Part shown: positions 39,536 through 52,472 of the stretch, piece after piece
How positions within the stretch are numbered: the stretch's first letter is position 1
Layout of the letters: every line of letters begins with the position of its first letter
From: Candidatus Nanopelagicales bacterium
Lineage (GTDB): Bacteria; Actinomycetota; Actinomycetes; S36-B12
Assembly (NCBI GenBank): GCA_018402235.1
Contig: JAGYJJ010000004.1
Span: forward strand, 827,256-891,255
Length of the DNA: 64,000 bases
Direction: 5' to 3'
Program-made: the position numbers and the translations under genes
Notes under the pieces: model-generated
The model's database searches: none
What the model was told of the DNA's origin: nothing
The model's input: only the letters and a program-made list of their open reading frames with translations

Positions 39536-42500
39536 TCAGTACCCGCGGTATTCGAACTCCTCGAGCGGAACAGCCGGACCGGAGCTAGCTCCGAAGGCCG
39601 CGTAGTCCATCTCGTCGTAGCCGGTGAACGAGGCGTACATCGCAGCCTTGGCCTCTTCGGTAGCCTCCACCCGGATGTTGCGGTACTGCGGCATGCCCGT
39701 ACCGGCCGGGATGAGCTTGCCCAAGATCACGTTCTCCTTCAGGCCCAGCAGCGAATCGGACTTGGCGTGGATCGCTGCATCGGTGAGGACGCGCGTGGTC
39801 TCCTGGAAGGAGGCCGCAGACAACCACGACTCCGTAGCCAGTGAGGCCTTGGTGATGCCCATGAGTTCGGGGCGGCCAGATGCCGGCGTGCCGCCTTCGG
39901 ACACAACGCGGCGATTTTGCGCCTCGAACACAGTGCGCTCCACCAATTCACCAGCGAGGAACGGAGCATCCCCGGACTCGATGATGGTGATGCGCTTGAG
40001 CATCTGGCGAACGATTACCTCGATGTGCTTATCGTGGATGGACACACCCTGCGAGCGATACACCAGCTGCACCTGATCGACCAAGTGCAACTGCACCTGC
40101 CGCGGTCCCAGGATGCGCAGCACCTGCTTGGGATCGACTGCGCCCACAATGAGCTGCTCGCCTACCTCAACTTGGGCACCGTCCTCAACCAGCAACCGCG
40201 CACGCTTGCTGACCTGCTGAGCGATCTCCTCCGAGCCATCGTCGGGAATCACGACCAACTTGCGGGTCTTCTCGGCGTCCTCGATGCGAACGCGGCCATT
40301 AACCTCCGCGATCGGCGCAACACCCTTGGGTGTGCGTGCCTCGAAGAGTTCCACAACGCGCGGGAGACCGTGCGTGATGTCCTCTCCGGCCACACCACCG
40401 GTGTGGAAGGTACGCATCGTGAGTTGGGTTCCCGGCTCACCGATCGACTGGGCGGCGATGATGCCCACGGCCTCGCCAACATCGACGAGCTTCCCGGTTG
40501 CCATCGAACGGCCGTAGCACATCGCGCAGGTGCCCACCGATGACTCGCAGTTGAGCACGGTGCGCACGCGGATCTTCTCAGCGCCGTCGGCTACCAGAGC
40601 TTCCAGGCGCGGAACATCGAGCTCCTCACCTGCCGTTCCGACCACTTTGCCGTCGACCTCGACGTCGCGAGCAAGCACCCGGCTGGATGCAGACGTGTCG
40701 AGATTGTCGACCGGGCGAAGAACGCCATCGACCTTCTCACCGATCACGATCTCGCTACCACGCTCGGTTCCACAATCGACCTCACGGATGATCACATCCT
40801 GCGAGACGTCGACGAGACGTCGCGTGAGGTAACCGGAGTCGGCGGTCCGCAACGCGGTGTCTGCCAGACCCTTGCGGGCACCGTGCGTGGAGATGAAGTA
40901 CTCCAGCACCGACAGACCCTCGCGGAAGTTCGACTTGATCGGCCGCGGGATGATCTCGCCCTTCGGGTTGGCCACCAGGCCTCGCATGCCGGCGATTTGA
41001 CGCACCTGCATGTAGTTACCGCGAGCACCAGAATCGACCATCATGTGGACCGGGTTGGTCTCCGGGAAGTTGTCCTGCATCGCACGAGCAACCTCGTCCG
41101 TGGCGCGCGTCCAGATCTCGATGAGTTCTTGACGGCGCTCGGAGTCGGTGATCAATCCACGCTCGTATTGCTGCTGAACCTTGGTTGCCTTCTCCTCGGC
41201 ATTGCCCAGCAACTCGGCCTTGGCCGGAGGTGCGACCACGTCGGAGAACGCGATCGTCACACCCGAGCGCGACGCCCAGTGGAAGCCGAGCTCCTTGAGT
41301 TGGTCAAGGGTTTCTGCGACCTTCACCTTGGAGTAGCGCTCCGCGAGTCGATTGACCGTGGCGCCGAGGACCCTTTTGTCGACCTGCACGTTCACGTACG
41401 GGTAGTCGGCAGGCAACGCCTCATTGAACAGCGCACGCCCCAAAGTGGTGACGAGGGTGAACGGCTGGCCCGGCTCCCAGCCTTCGGGAATCTGCCAACC
41501 CTCGGGCGGAATGGTGCCGGTGATGCGAATGCGAATGCGCTCCTGCAGCTCCAGTCCGCCGGTATCCAACGCCATGACAGCTTCGGCGATGTTGGTGAAG
41601 CTCCGTAGCTCGGAATCCTTCACCGCGGCGTTCTTGCCGTTCTCGGTGGTGAGGAAGTAGATACCCAGAACCATGTCCTGCGTGGGCGTGGCGATCGGAC
41701 GACCGTTAGCCGGCGACAAGATGTTGTTGGTCGACAACATCAAGATGCGCGCCTCGGCCTGCGCTTCAGCGGAAAGCGGCAAGTGCACGGCCATCTGGTC
41801 GCCGTCGAAGTCCGCGTTGAACGCGGTGCATACGAGCGGGTGGATCTGGATGGCCTTGCCTTCGATCAGTTGTGGTTCGAAGGCCTGAATGCCTAGACGG
41901 TGCAGAGTGGGTGCCCGGTTCAGCAGAACCGGGTGCTCGGCGATGACTTCCTCAAGAACATCCCACACGACCGGGCGTGAACGCTCGACCATGCGCTTGG
42001 CGCTCTTGATGTTCTGCGCATGGTTCAAGTCGACCAGGCGCTTCATCACGAACGGCTTGAACAGCTCCAAGGCCATCTGCTTGGGCAGACCACATTGGTG
42101 CAACTTCAGCTGCGGGCCGACCACGATCACCGAACGACCGGAGTAATCCACGCGCTTGCCCAGCAGGTTCTGGCGGAAACGACCCTGCTTGCCCTTGAGC
42201 ATGTCGGACAGGGACTTCAGCGCACGGTTACCCGGCCCAGTGACCGGGCGACCACGACGACCGTTGTCGAACAATGCGTCGACCGACTCCTGCAGCATGC
42301 GCTTTTCGTTGTTGACGATGATCTCCGGCGCACCGAGGTCAAGCAGCCGCTTCAAGCGGTTGTTGCGGTTGATTACACGTCGGTACAGATCATTCAGGTC
42401 TGAGGTGGCGAAACGACCACCGTCGAGTTGCACCATCGGGCGCAGGTCCGGTGGGATGACCGGCACCGCATCGAGCACCATGCCCAGCGGAGAGTTCGTG

Positions 42501-43414
42501 GTGTTCAAGAACGCAGCCACAACTTTCAGTCGCTTGAGTGCACGGGTTTTCTTTTGGCCCTTGCCCGTTGCAACAATCTCCTTGAGCGACTCAGCCTCGG
42601 CTCCGAGGTCGAAGGTCTCCAGGCGCTTTTGGATCGCCTCAGCGCCCATGCCGCCGTCGAACCACCGGCCGTAGCGATCGCGCATCTCGCGGAACAACAT
42701 CTCGTCGCCCTCGAGGTCTTGGACCTTCAGGGTGCGGAAACGATCGAAGATGCGATCGAGTCGATCGATCTCTTGATCGGCACGACGACGAATAGCCGCC
42801 ATTTCGCGCTCACCAGATTCGCGCACCTTGCGGCGAACATCGGACTTAGCGCCCTCGGCTTCAAGCTCAGCAAGATCGGCTTCAAGCTTTTGCTGACGGG
42901 TCTCGATATCTGAATCGCGGCGCGAAGCAATCTGCTTCTTCTCGACTCCGAGCTGCTTCTCCAAGTTCGGCAGCGCCTCGTGGCGGCCTTCCTCGTCGAC
43001 CCAGGTGATCATGTAAGCAGCGAAGTAGATGACCTTCTCGAGGTCCTTCGGTGCCAGGTCGAGTAGGTAGCCCAGACGGCTCGGCACACCCTTGAAGTAC
43101 CAGATGTGGGTGACCGGAGCCGCGAGTTCGATGTGACCCATCCGCTCACGACGCACCTTCGCGCGAGTTACCTCGACGCCGCAGCGCTCACAGATGATGC
43201 CCTTGAAGCGCACGCGCTTGTACTTGCCGCAGTAGCACTCCCAGTCGCGAGTAGGTCCAAAGATCTTCTCGCAGAACAGACCATCCTTCTCCGGCTTCAG
43301 CGTCCGGTAGTTGATGGTCTCCGGCTTCTTGACCTCGCCGTAGGACCAGGTGCGGATATCGTCCGCAGTTGCCAGGCCAATGCGCAGATCATCGAAGAAG
43401 TTGACATCCAGCAC
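39536..43414 (-). CDS. rpoC: DNA-directed RNA polymerase beta' subunit
   Basis: Beta' carries the catalytic magnesium loop [17 protein letters not shown]. The N-terminal zinc ribbon is at [20 protein letters not shown], and the second zinc cluster at CGTERG through [12 protein letters not shown]. The bridge helix and trigger loop regions ([20 protein letters not shown] and [20 protein letters not shown]) are present. It starts [20 protein letters not shown] and ends EYRGY; 1292 residues. 52 bases from rpoB. Confidence 0.98.
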   Translation of the reverse strand: MLDVNFFDDLRIGLATADDIRTWSYGEVKKPETINYRTLKPEKDGLFCEKIFGPTRDWECYCGKYKRVRFKGIICERCGVEVTRAKVRRERMGHIELAAPVTHIWYFKGVPSRLGYLLDLAPKDLEKVIYFAAYMITWVDEEGRHEALPNLEKQLGVEKKQIASRRDSDIETRQQKLEADLAELEAEGAKSDVRRKVRESGEREMAAIRRRADQEIDRLDRIFDRFRTLKVQDLEGDEMLFREMRDRYGRWFDGGMGAEAIQKRLETFDLGAEAESLKEIVATGKGQKKTRALKRLKVVAAFLNTTNSPLGMVLDAVPVIPPDLRPMVQLDGGRFATSDLNDLYRRVINRNNRLKRLLDLGAPEIIVNNEKRMLQESVDALFDNGRRGRPVTGPGNRALKSLSDMLKGKQGRFRQNLLGKRVDYSGRSVIVVGPQLKLHQCGLPKQMALELFKPFVMKRLVDLNHAQNIKSAKRMVERSRPVVWDVLEEVIAEHPVLLNRAPTLHRLGIQAFEPQLIEGKAIQIHPLVCTAFNADFDGDQMAVHLPLSAEAQAEARILMLSTNNILSPANGRPIATPTQDMVLGIYFLTTENGKNAAVKDSELRSFTNIAEAVMALDTGGLELQERIRIRITGTIPPEGWQIPEGWEPGQPFTLVTTLGRALFNEALPADYPYVNVQVDKRVLGATVNRLAERYSKVKVAETLDQLKELGFHWASRSGVTIAFSDVVAPPAKAELLGNAEEKATKVQQQYERGLITDSERRQELIEIWTRATDEVARAMQDNFPETNPVHMMVDSGARGNYMQVRQIAGMRGLVANPKGEIIPRPIKSNFREGLSVLEYFISTHGARKGLADTALRTADSGYLTRRLVDVSQDVIIREVDCGTERGSEIVIGEKVDGVLRPVDNLDTSASSRVLARDVEVDGKVVGTAGEELDVPRLEALVADGAEKIRVRTVLNCESSVGTCAMCYGRSMATGKLVDVGEAVGIIAAQSIGEPGTQLTMRTFHTGGVAGEDITHGLPRVVELFEARTPKGVAPIAEVNGRVRIEDAEKTRKLVVIPDDGSEEIAQQVSKRARLLVEDGAQVEVGEQLIVGAVDPKQVLRILGPRQVQLHLVDQVQLVYRSQGVSIHDKHIEVIVRQMLKRITIIESGDAPFLAGELVERTVFEAQNRRVVSEGGTPASGRPELMGITKASLATESWLSAASFQETTRVLTDAAIHAKSDSLLGLKENVILGKLIPAGTGMPQYRNIRVEATEEAKAAMYASFTGYDEMDYAAFGASSGPAVPLEEFEYRGY

Positions 43415-43466
43415 GTGGGTTTCCTTCGTTAGTTCCGGTCAGGTGTGTTAGTTGTCGGGTGATCGC

Positions 43467-46931
<3,465 letters not shown>

Positions 46932-47244
46932 GACGGTTCCTTCCGGGGCGCATCTGCGACGCTGACGTCATTCACGCTGACCGGGCGCACGCCACTTCGT
47001 CCTGGACTGTCAAATCCGCCGGGATTGAACCGTGGCGAACACGACCGCTCAGGGGGAGGGGTGTGAGGGCAGCGCAAAGCGGCAGCATACCCCGGGGGCA
47101 CGCCGCTGTCTAACCCGGGGGGTTCCCGACAGTCCCTCGATCAAGCCCTGGCGGTGGAGCGGGGGGTGACAGCGAACCTGTCCCCTGCCCTTCCAGGCTC
47201 GATCCTCGTCCTGACGGATCCGCACCGGGTATGTGCGTGCGTAG

Positions 47245-47273
47245 ATCGTGACTGCCCAAAGCCGAAACGTCAA
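47245..47273 (-). promoter_or_regulatory. candidate rpoBC promoter
   Basis: On the minus strand, TTGACG (47268-47273), 17 bases, then CACGAT (47245-47250). The -35 is good and the -10 is weaker. The start would lie near 47238. Confidence 0.4.
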
Positions 47274-47331
47274 GCGCGGCGCGGTTTTTTCATCATCGTG
47301 CGGTCTTCACGCACAGTTCGTGATCGATTTG

Positions 47332-47360
47332 TGACCTGCGCGTGTTTCTTGTCCTATCCT
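47332..47360 (+). promoter_or_regulatory. candidate promoter of the small plus-strand gene
   Basis: TGACCT (47332-47337), 17 bases, TATCCT (47355-47360), about 70 bases ahead of the ATG at 47429. The -35 is weak. Confidence 0.35.
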
Positions 47361-47428
47361 CGCCGTATTCACGGCCTTCGCCGCACCGCCCCGGTGCCCA
47401 GCTAACGCCCACCCACACAGGAGGATCC

Positions 47429-47731
47429 ATGTCCCATGTCGTCGAGTTCACCTTGGACGTCAAGCCAGGCCATTACCAAGACGTGGTGGACCTTTATTCG
47501 GAATTCGCCCACGATTTCATGGCGATTGATCCCCATCTCACCGACGTCCTTATCGTCGGTGATCCAGGGCAAGGCCTGGTTCGGGGTATCGGAATCTTTG
47601 ATTCTCAAGAAGCGGCAGAGGCGGTCAACAGCGACGTCATCTTTGCAACCTTCAACGATGCGATCGCCCCGCTGATTAGCGCGCCCCCGCAGCGAGTCAT
47701 CCTCGACCTTTTGCACGCGTGGAATCGCTGA
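47429..47731 (+). CDS. small uncharacterised protein, possible dimeric alpha-beta barrel fold
   Basis: A 100-residue protein I do not recognise by name. It starts MSHVVEFTLDVKPGHYQDVV; the pattern of a beta strand, a helix ending in YSEFAHDF, then VLIVGDPGQGLVRGIGIFDS and a second helix resembles dimeric alpha-beta barrel (ABM/Dabb-like) proteins, but that is only a fold guess. No signal peptide or membrane segment is present. The ribosome binding site AGGAGG (47419-47424) is perfect and decides the ATG at 47429. It is single, with its own promoter and a terminator shared with rplL. Confidence 0.75.
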   Translation: MSHVVEFTLDVKPGHYQDVVDLYSEFAHDFMAIDPHLTDVLIVGDPGQGLVRGIGIFDSQEAAEAVNSDVIFATFNDAIAPLISAPPQRVILDLLHAWNR

Positions 47732-47763
47732 CCGCGGCAAACAAACACAAGCCTCACCCAAAA

Positions 47764-47801
47764 GATGAAGGGGAACCACCTCACGGTGGCTCCCCTTCAT
47801 C
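47764..47801. terminator. bidirectional terminator between the small gene and rplL
   Basis: GATGAAGGGGAACCACC (47764-47780) pairs with GGTGGCTCCCCTTCATC (47785-47801) with one mismatch. On the minus strand it is followed by TTTT, so it fits an intrinsic terminator of rplJ-rplL. Confidence 0.8.
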
Positions 47802-47827
47802 GGGTTCGCGGTACTACTTGAGCGTGA

Positions 47828-48220
47828 TTACTTGAGCGTTACGGTGGCCCCGGCGCCCTCGAGGGCCGCCTTGGCTTCCTCGGCCTTGGCCTTGTTGACC
47901 TTCTCCAAGATCGGCTTCGGTGCACCCTCGACCAAGTCCTTGGCCTCCTTAAGGCCCAGGCTGGTGAGTGCGCGCACCTCCTTGATCACGGCGATCTTGT
48001 TGCCGCCATCGGCCTCGAGAACGACGTCGAACTCGTCCTTCTCCTCGGCCGCGCCGCCGGCATCGCCACCACCGGCAGCCGGAGCGGCAGCCGCGACGGC
48101 AACGGGGGCAGCAGCGGTAACGTCGAAGGTCTCCTCGAAGGCCTTCACGAACTCGCTGAGTTCCAGCAGGGACATCTCCTTGAACGCATCGAGGAGTTCA
48201 TCGGTGTTCATCTTCGCCAT
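47828..48220 (-). CDS. rplL: 50S ribosomal protein L7/L12
   Basis: The stalk protein that recruits translation GTPases. N-terminal dimer part [20 protein letters not shown], Ala/Gly hinge ([20 protein letters not shown]), C-terminal domain [20 protein letters not shown] through [17 protein letters not shown] 48220 is chosen, with AAAGGA upstream. 130 residues. Confidence 0.97.
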   Translation of the reverse strand: MAKMNTDELLDAFKEMSLLELSEFVKAFEETFDVTAAAPVAVAAAAPAAGGGDAGGAAEEKDEFDVVLEADGGNKIAVIKEVRALTSLGLKEAKDLVEGAPKPILEKVNKAKAEEAKAALEGAGATVTLK

Positions 48221-48264
48221 GGTGGCGTCCTTTCGAATCGTTCCGGCCGAGGGCCGGGTGGGCA

Positions 48265-49011
48265 TCAGCCCTCGGTGGTCTCCGCCGCCTCGGCTGTTTC
48301 CGCAGCCGGTGCGTCGGGGGTCTCATTGGTTGCTTCCTCGGTAGTTGCTTCAGCAGCAGCCACCTCGGTTGCGGTTTCTTCGGTTGCGGCTTCGACTACC
48401 TCTTCAGAAGTGGCCTCTTCCACGGCAGTGCTCGTCGATTCCTCGACAGCAGCCTCCGCCGGTGCGGTGCTTGCCGTCGCGCTCGTGGCCGACGGATCGG
48501 ACTCGAGCTTGGTCTGCAACGCGCCAACGGCGCGAGCGGCCTTCGCCAACGGTGCCGCGAACAGCGCAGCAGCCTGGGACTGCTTGGCCTTCATTGCTCC
48601 GGCCAGCTTGGACAACAGCACCTCGCGTGATTCCAGGTTCGCGAGCTTGGTGAAGTCCTCTGGCGAAAGCAGTGCACCGTCCATGTATCCGCCCTTGACG
48701 ATCAAGGCCGGATTGTCCTTGGCGAAGTTGCGGATGCCCTTGGCGGCATCGACCGGATCGCCTTCAACAAAGGCGATGGCGCTCGGGCCAACCAACAGCG
48801 CATCGATGCCGTCGATACCGGCATCGGCGGCTGCCCGCTTGGTCAGGGTGTTCTTGACGACCGAGAACGTGACCGTCGGGCCCAGCGAACGACGAAGGTC
48901 CTTCATCTGGGCGACGGACAGGCCGCGGTAGTCGGTCAGGACGGCAACAGCAGACGCGCGAAATCGATCGGCGATCTCAGTGACGGTCGCGACCTTGTCT
49001 TGACGGGCCAT
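48265..49011 (-). CDS. rplJ: 50S ribosomal protein L10 with long acidic tail
   Basis: L10 anchors L7/L12 to the ribosome. The core starts [20 protein letters not shown] and has [20 protein letters not shown] and [15 protein letters not shown]. After about residue 175 comes an Ala/Glu/Thr-rich tail of some 70 residues ([15 protein letters not shown]), longer than the usual L10. ATG 49011 follows an AAGGAGGA ribosome binding site. 248 residues. Confidence 0.95.
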   Translation of the reverse strand: MARQDKVATVTEIADRFRASAVAVLTDYRGLSVAQMKDLRRSLGPTVTFSVVKNTLTKRAAADAGIDGIDALLVGPSAIAFVEGDPVDAAKGIRNFAKDNPALIVKGGYMDGALLSPEDFTKLANLESREVLLSKLAGAMKAKQSQAAALFAAPLAKAARAVGALQTKLESDPSATSATASTAPAEAAVEESTSTAVEEATSEEVVEAATEETATEVAAAEATTEEATNETPDAPAAETAEAAETTEG

Positions 49012-49150
49012 CGTGGCTTCCTCCTTAAACAGGACCGAACGACGGATCCGCGAGGAGGAGCGACGAGCGCAGATGAGCGCAGATGAAACTGCGAAACTCT
49101 CTCCTGCGCGGGTCGCCCGCTGCTGCGGGGCCTTCGACTCGATCATGCGA
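49012..49150 (-). promoter_or_regulatory. probable L10 leader region
   Basis: The bases ahead of rplJ should contain the L10 autoregulatory leader known from many bacteria. I see AAGGAGGA next to the start, GC-rich arms around 49110-49130 and a 10-base tandem repeat gagcgcagat at 49065-49084, but I cannot fold it with confidence. The rest of the gap up to 49237 shows no gene. Confidence 0.3.
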
Positions 49151-49240
49151 TCGAGCAACCTGCGGTCTTCGGCGGGCCAAACAGTACGCCACCAGATCTA
49201 CCGCAGACCAGCGGGGGCCAGGCTCACGGGTTCAGACATG

Positions 49241-49277
49241 CACGAAGGCCGGTCCCTCATCGGGACCGGCCTTCGTG
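49241..49277 (-). terminator. strong hairpin after the secreted hydrolase gene
   Basis: A perfect 16-base stem, CACGAAGGCCGGTCCC (49241-49256) with GGGACCGGCCTTCGTG (49262-49277), has a 5-base loop. It lies 35 bases past the hydrolase stop. There is no U-run, but stem strength suggests a terminator. Confidence 0.7.
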
Positions 49278-49311
49278 TACGGGTACTGCTAGTTGGCTGT
49301 TGCCGCTCCCA

Positions 49312-51033
49312 CTAGTTGGCTGTAGCCAACGGGAACTTCAGCGGTTCCGGAGCGAAGAACCGGTCACGGTTCACGCCCGGCGCCCGGTAGGGCAGACGCT
49401 TGGCCGCAGCAACGGCCTTGGCCGTCTTGGCCTTGATCAACGCCTGGAGCGCCTTGACACCACCCACGTGCTGGTCAGCGGTGAAGGCGCAGTGGCCCAC
49501 ACCCGAACCGCCTGTAGCAGCCAGACTCAGCGCCGCGCTCGGGCTCTTGGCTCCCGGCTCGAACTTCGTGTACTCCAGATCCAGTGGATCTGTGTAGTAC
49601 TGAGCAGCCTTCAACATGCCCTTGTCATCAGCACGCTGCGCGGCCTTCGAACCAGCCATGTCCTCGAAGAACGTGTACTGATTTCCCGCCGGCACGATGG
49701 CGTCGTACGTGGTTGACATGAACACCGCAGGCTTGCGGTAGACCGGCTCGGCTGCCGGAAGGGCGTTCACGACGGTCACCGCGACAGGGTTCGCTGGGAA
49801 TCGAGCGGTCTGGCTGCCCACGCTGGCATCCAGCGCACCGAGCATGCGGTCAAGCACACCCGGTCCGGCGGCCGTGAAGGTGCCTTCGAACTCGTTGCGC
49901 TGCTCTAACGAGAGCAACTTGCTATACACGACGGGAACATTGTCGTTGAAGTTGGCGTTATCCGTCGGCGCCAATCCACCGATCGCGCGCGCGCGCTGCT
50001 CCAGGTCATAGCGACCCATGATGCCCAAAGCCGCTGCCGCTCCCACGTTCTGCAGCATGGCCGCAGTCGAGTTGGCGCCAGCAGACAGCGGGGCGAATCC
50101 GCCGGCAATCCCGGCACCCAATCCCTGCTCCGTGACCACGGGGTTCACCGTGATGCCGTCGTACTCCTGGGACTTGGTGGGCAATCCGCCCATCAGCCCA
50201 GCCAGCAGGTTGGCCTGGGCGATCGGGAAGCCGACAGGTGAGACGGTGGCCTGGCCGGTTGACACCGCATTGAGTGTCCCGAAGACCTTGGCCAGATCAC
50301 CCACTGCCTCCGCGTAACCGGCCTGGCCAGCGGAGTAGTTCGCGACCTTGAGGGTCGGATCGATCAGCGTCTTCCAGGTGTACAGCACCGTCATCGCGCT
50401 ACTGAATGCCTGCTCCGGGCCCTCCATCACGCCACACAGTGGCAAGGTTCCGGCGATCTTGCCCGGATTGCGCTGCACCAACGTCTGAGTAATGAGACCA
50501 CCGAGGGAATCTCCCCACGCGATGACTTCCTTGACACCAGATACAGCGCCACCGTTGATGTGACGGATGAGCAACTCGCCGGCCTCAACGCCTTCGGCAG
50601 TAGCCCAACCCTGCCGGGCGTAACCCGCACCAGCGAGGGCGTAGCCCTGGGCAAGGAGGTTCGCCGCAGACTCAGCCGACGGAGCAACCTGTGCTCCGCC
50701 GTTGCCCACGAGGGCCGGCCCGATTCCGGGGACCGTGGTCTGCGAGTAATACGGGGACCGATCCAAACCGAGCGCGCCAGCAATCTGCGCCGGAACCGGC
50801 TGAGCGATGCGGTACCCGTGCGAGTACAGCAGCACTGTGCCGTTGAACTTCGGCGGCATCGTGATCTGGAACGTGGTGTCGCCCAGCGAGCCGGTGAGCG
50901 CGCCGGAGCACGTCTCACCGAGCCCGCAGGCGTCGGCGGCATTAGCCGCCGGCGCCACGGTGGGAACGGCTACCAGCGCCAACCCCAGCGATGCGATTGC
51001 CGCAACGATGCGGCGGGACATAGTGATCTTCAC
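49312..51033 (-). CDS. secreted alpha/beta hydrolase
   Basis: A 573-residue exported hydrolase of unknown substrate. Residues 1-32 form a Sec signal peptide (MSRRIVAAIASLGLALVAVP, cleavage near ANA/AD). The nucleophile motif is WGDSLGG (Ser176), with LLYSHGYR as the oxyanion region, a possible acid in TTYDAIVPAGN and a histidine in GVGHCAF. The layout recalls bacterial secreted tannase-like or peptidase-like hydrolases, but no specific family is proven. Start GTG 51033. It follows the Liv-type binding protein by 29 bases, so the two are probably co-expressed and it might release a compound for import (inference). Confidence 0.85.
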   Translation of the reverse strand: MKITMSRRIVAAIASLGLALVAVPTVAPAANAADACGLGETCSGALTGSLGDTTFQITMPPKFNGTVLLYSHGYRIAQPVPAQIAGALGLDRSPYYSQTTVPGIGPALVGNGGAQVAPSAESAANLLAQGYALAGAGYARQGWATAEGVEAGELLIRHINGGAVSGVKEVIAWGDSLGGLITQTLVQRNPGKIAGTLPLCGVMEGPEQAFSSAMTVLYTWKTLIDPTLKVANYSAGQAGYAEAVGDLAKVFGTLNAVSTGQATVSPVGFPIAQANLLAGLMGGLPTKSQEYDGITVNPVVTEQGLGAGIAGGFAPLSAGANSTAAMLQNVGAAAALGIMGRYDLEQRARAIGGLAPTDNANFNDNVPVVYSKLLSLEQRNEFEGTFTAAGPGVLDRMLGALDASVGSQTARFPANPVAVTVVNALPAAEPVYRKPAVFMSTTYDAIVPAGNQYTFFEDMAGSKAAQRADDKGMLKAAQYYTDPLDLEYTKFEPGAKSPSAALSLAATGGSGVGHCAFTADQHVGGVKALQALIKAKTAKAVAAAKRLPYRAPGVNRDRFFAPEPLKFPLATAN

Positions 51034-51062
51034 AGTAATCCTCTTCTCCTAGTCCCCGCCGA

Positions 51063-52331
51063 TTACGGCAGCAACTTCCGGGTCGGGTTGGCCGGCTTGA
51101 AGTTGGCCCTCTTCGCCTTACCGGTCGAAGCACTGGTGGCCGTGATGATGTAGTTCGTCAAGCGGTCGAGCTCACCGTTGCTGTACTGACCCATCCAGTA
51201 ACCGGTCAGACCCTGGTGCGAGCTCTTGCTGTAGCGCAGCGGAACCGACGCGGCCGAGCGGAACTTGCTGGAGTTGGTCTCAAGGGAATTGATCAGACCC
51301 TTGCGTGTCAGGTTCGGACCAGCCATGTCGATCGCCTGGGCGAGGACGTAGGCGGTGTTGATGCCGTAGTAGGTGTAGAAGTTCCACGGCAGGTTAGCGC
51401 GATCAGCGATGACCTTCATCTGACGTACGTACGCGTTCCGGGTGTCTTGGATCGGGTGAATGAAGCTGGGTGTGTACACACCGTTCAAGATCCCCTTGGT
51501 GCCGACGAGTCCACCAACGATGTCCGGATCCGATCCGACCGAGGTGACCATCCAGGTGGGCTGGAAGCCCGCGCGAGCAGCAGTTCCCAGCAGGTTCGCC
51601 GTGGCCGAGGTCACACCGAAGAACACGACCAGTTCACAGCCAGCCGAACGAAGGGTCGATACCTGCGATGTCAGCGGCGACAATTGCTGGCCTGAGAAGT
51701 AGGAGGTCTCTGCGCTGAAGGAGATACCCGCAGCCTTGAACCCCGCCTTGGCGTTATCGCCAAACTCGCCGTCCTGGTACATCAAGCAACGCTTCTTGGC
51801 CTTGAGCTCAGGAGTGTTATCGATGTAGTAGCCCATGGCCTTGGATTCAACAATGTAGGAGGGGAAGAACGGGAAGGTGGTGGGGTAACGCCGAGGGTTA
51901 TCGAAGCTCGCCGCTCCCGTGTTCACGAATACGTCGGGAATGCCGCGTCGGTTGAGGTCGGCGATGACGGATGAATGAGTGGGCGTACCGAGCGCACCGA
52001 ACATCGCGAAGATCTTGTCGCGGTTGATCAACTGCGCGGTGCCGACCTTCGTCTTGGCGGGGTTGTACTGATCGTCGTAGACCCTCAGATCGATTTTGCG
52101 ACCGTTGATCCCACCATTCGCGTTCACGTAGTCGAAGTAAGCCTCGGCTGCTGCAGGGATGTCCTTGTAACCGGGAGCCGCTGGTCCGGTAAGCGGCGTG
52201 GTCATGCCGATGGTTATCGAGTTCCTGGTAACACCAGGATCCGCTGCCGAGGCCGGGGCGATGGCCCCAGCCATTCCGAGTGCGGTCACGGCGCCGATGG
52301 CTACCGCCCGCTTTGCAAAGGCCTTACCCAC
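51063..52331 (-). CDS. branched-chain amino acid type ABC transporter substrate-binding protein
   Basis: A 422-residue periplasmic-binding-protein-like domain of the LivJ/K family. The signal peptide (VGKAFAKRAVAIGAVTALGM to APASA) is cleaved by signal peptidase I: no lipobox cysteine is present, unusual for a Gram-positive binding protein, which is normally a lipoprotein. The mature start is ITIGMTTPLTGPAAPGYKDI, followed by NANGGINGRKIDLRVYDDQY. The C-terminus is basic (KAKRANFKPANPTRKLLP). Start GTG 52331, with GGGAGG upstream. It belongs with the LivM, LivH, LivF and LivG genes just upstream; the ligand could be an amino acid or another small organic acid. Confidence 0.92.
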   Translation of the reverse strand: MGKAFAKRAVAIGAVTALGMAGAIAPASAADPGVTRNSITIGMTTPLTGPAAPGYKDIPAAAEAYFDYVNANGGINGRKIDLRVYDDQYNPAKTKVGTAQLINRDKIFAMFGALGTPTHSSVIADLNRRGIPDVFVNTGAASFDNPRRYPTTFPFFPSYIVESKAMGYYIDNTPELKAKKRCLMYQDGEFGDNAKAGFKAAGISFSAETSYFSGQQLSPLTSQVSTLRSAGCELVVFFGVTSATANLLGTAARAGFQPTWMVTSVGSDPDIVGGLVGTKGILNGVYTPSFIHPIQDTRNAYVRQMKVIADRANLPWNFYTYYGINTAYVLAQAIDMAGPNLTRKGLINSLETNSSKFRSAASVPLRYSKSSHQGLTGYWMGQYSNGELDRLTNYIITATSASTGKAKRANFKPANPTRKLLP

Positions 52332-52472
52332 GTGAGTTCCCTCCCATAGTTGTGCTCGCCCGAACGCCGCGGCGCGACATGAATGACGGGTGAACACCGA
52401 GTGTCCGTGAGGCTAGTCACACCAGCCCCACAGGGCAATAGCTTTCGAAAAAAAGGACGATCCGGGCCTTGC

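Larger units (their letters stand above)
46932..47428. other. gene-free stretch between rpoB and a divergent small gene
   Basis: About 500 bases without a supported gene. It holds a candidate rpoB promoter, a candidate promoter for the plus-strand gene and GC-rich runs near 47090-47130. The short open frames here look unlike proteins. If the rpoB promoter is right, rpoB has a leader of about 300 bases. Confidence 0.6.

Noticed and set aside
50261-50274. A third copy of the palindrome arm (tgacaccgcat) inside the secreted hydrolase gene
   Set aside because: Only about 11 bases match, there is no inverted partner nearby, and it lies in coding sequence.
52446-52472. Intrinsic terminator after livM (a run of seven T on the minus strand)
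   Set aside because: The sequence before the T run gives at most a 3-4 base-pair stem, too weak to claim.
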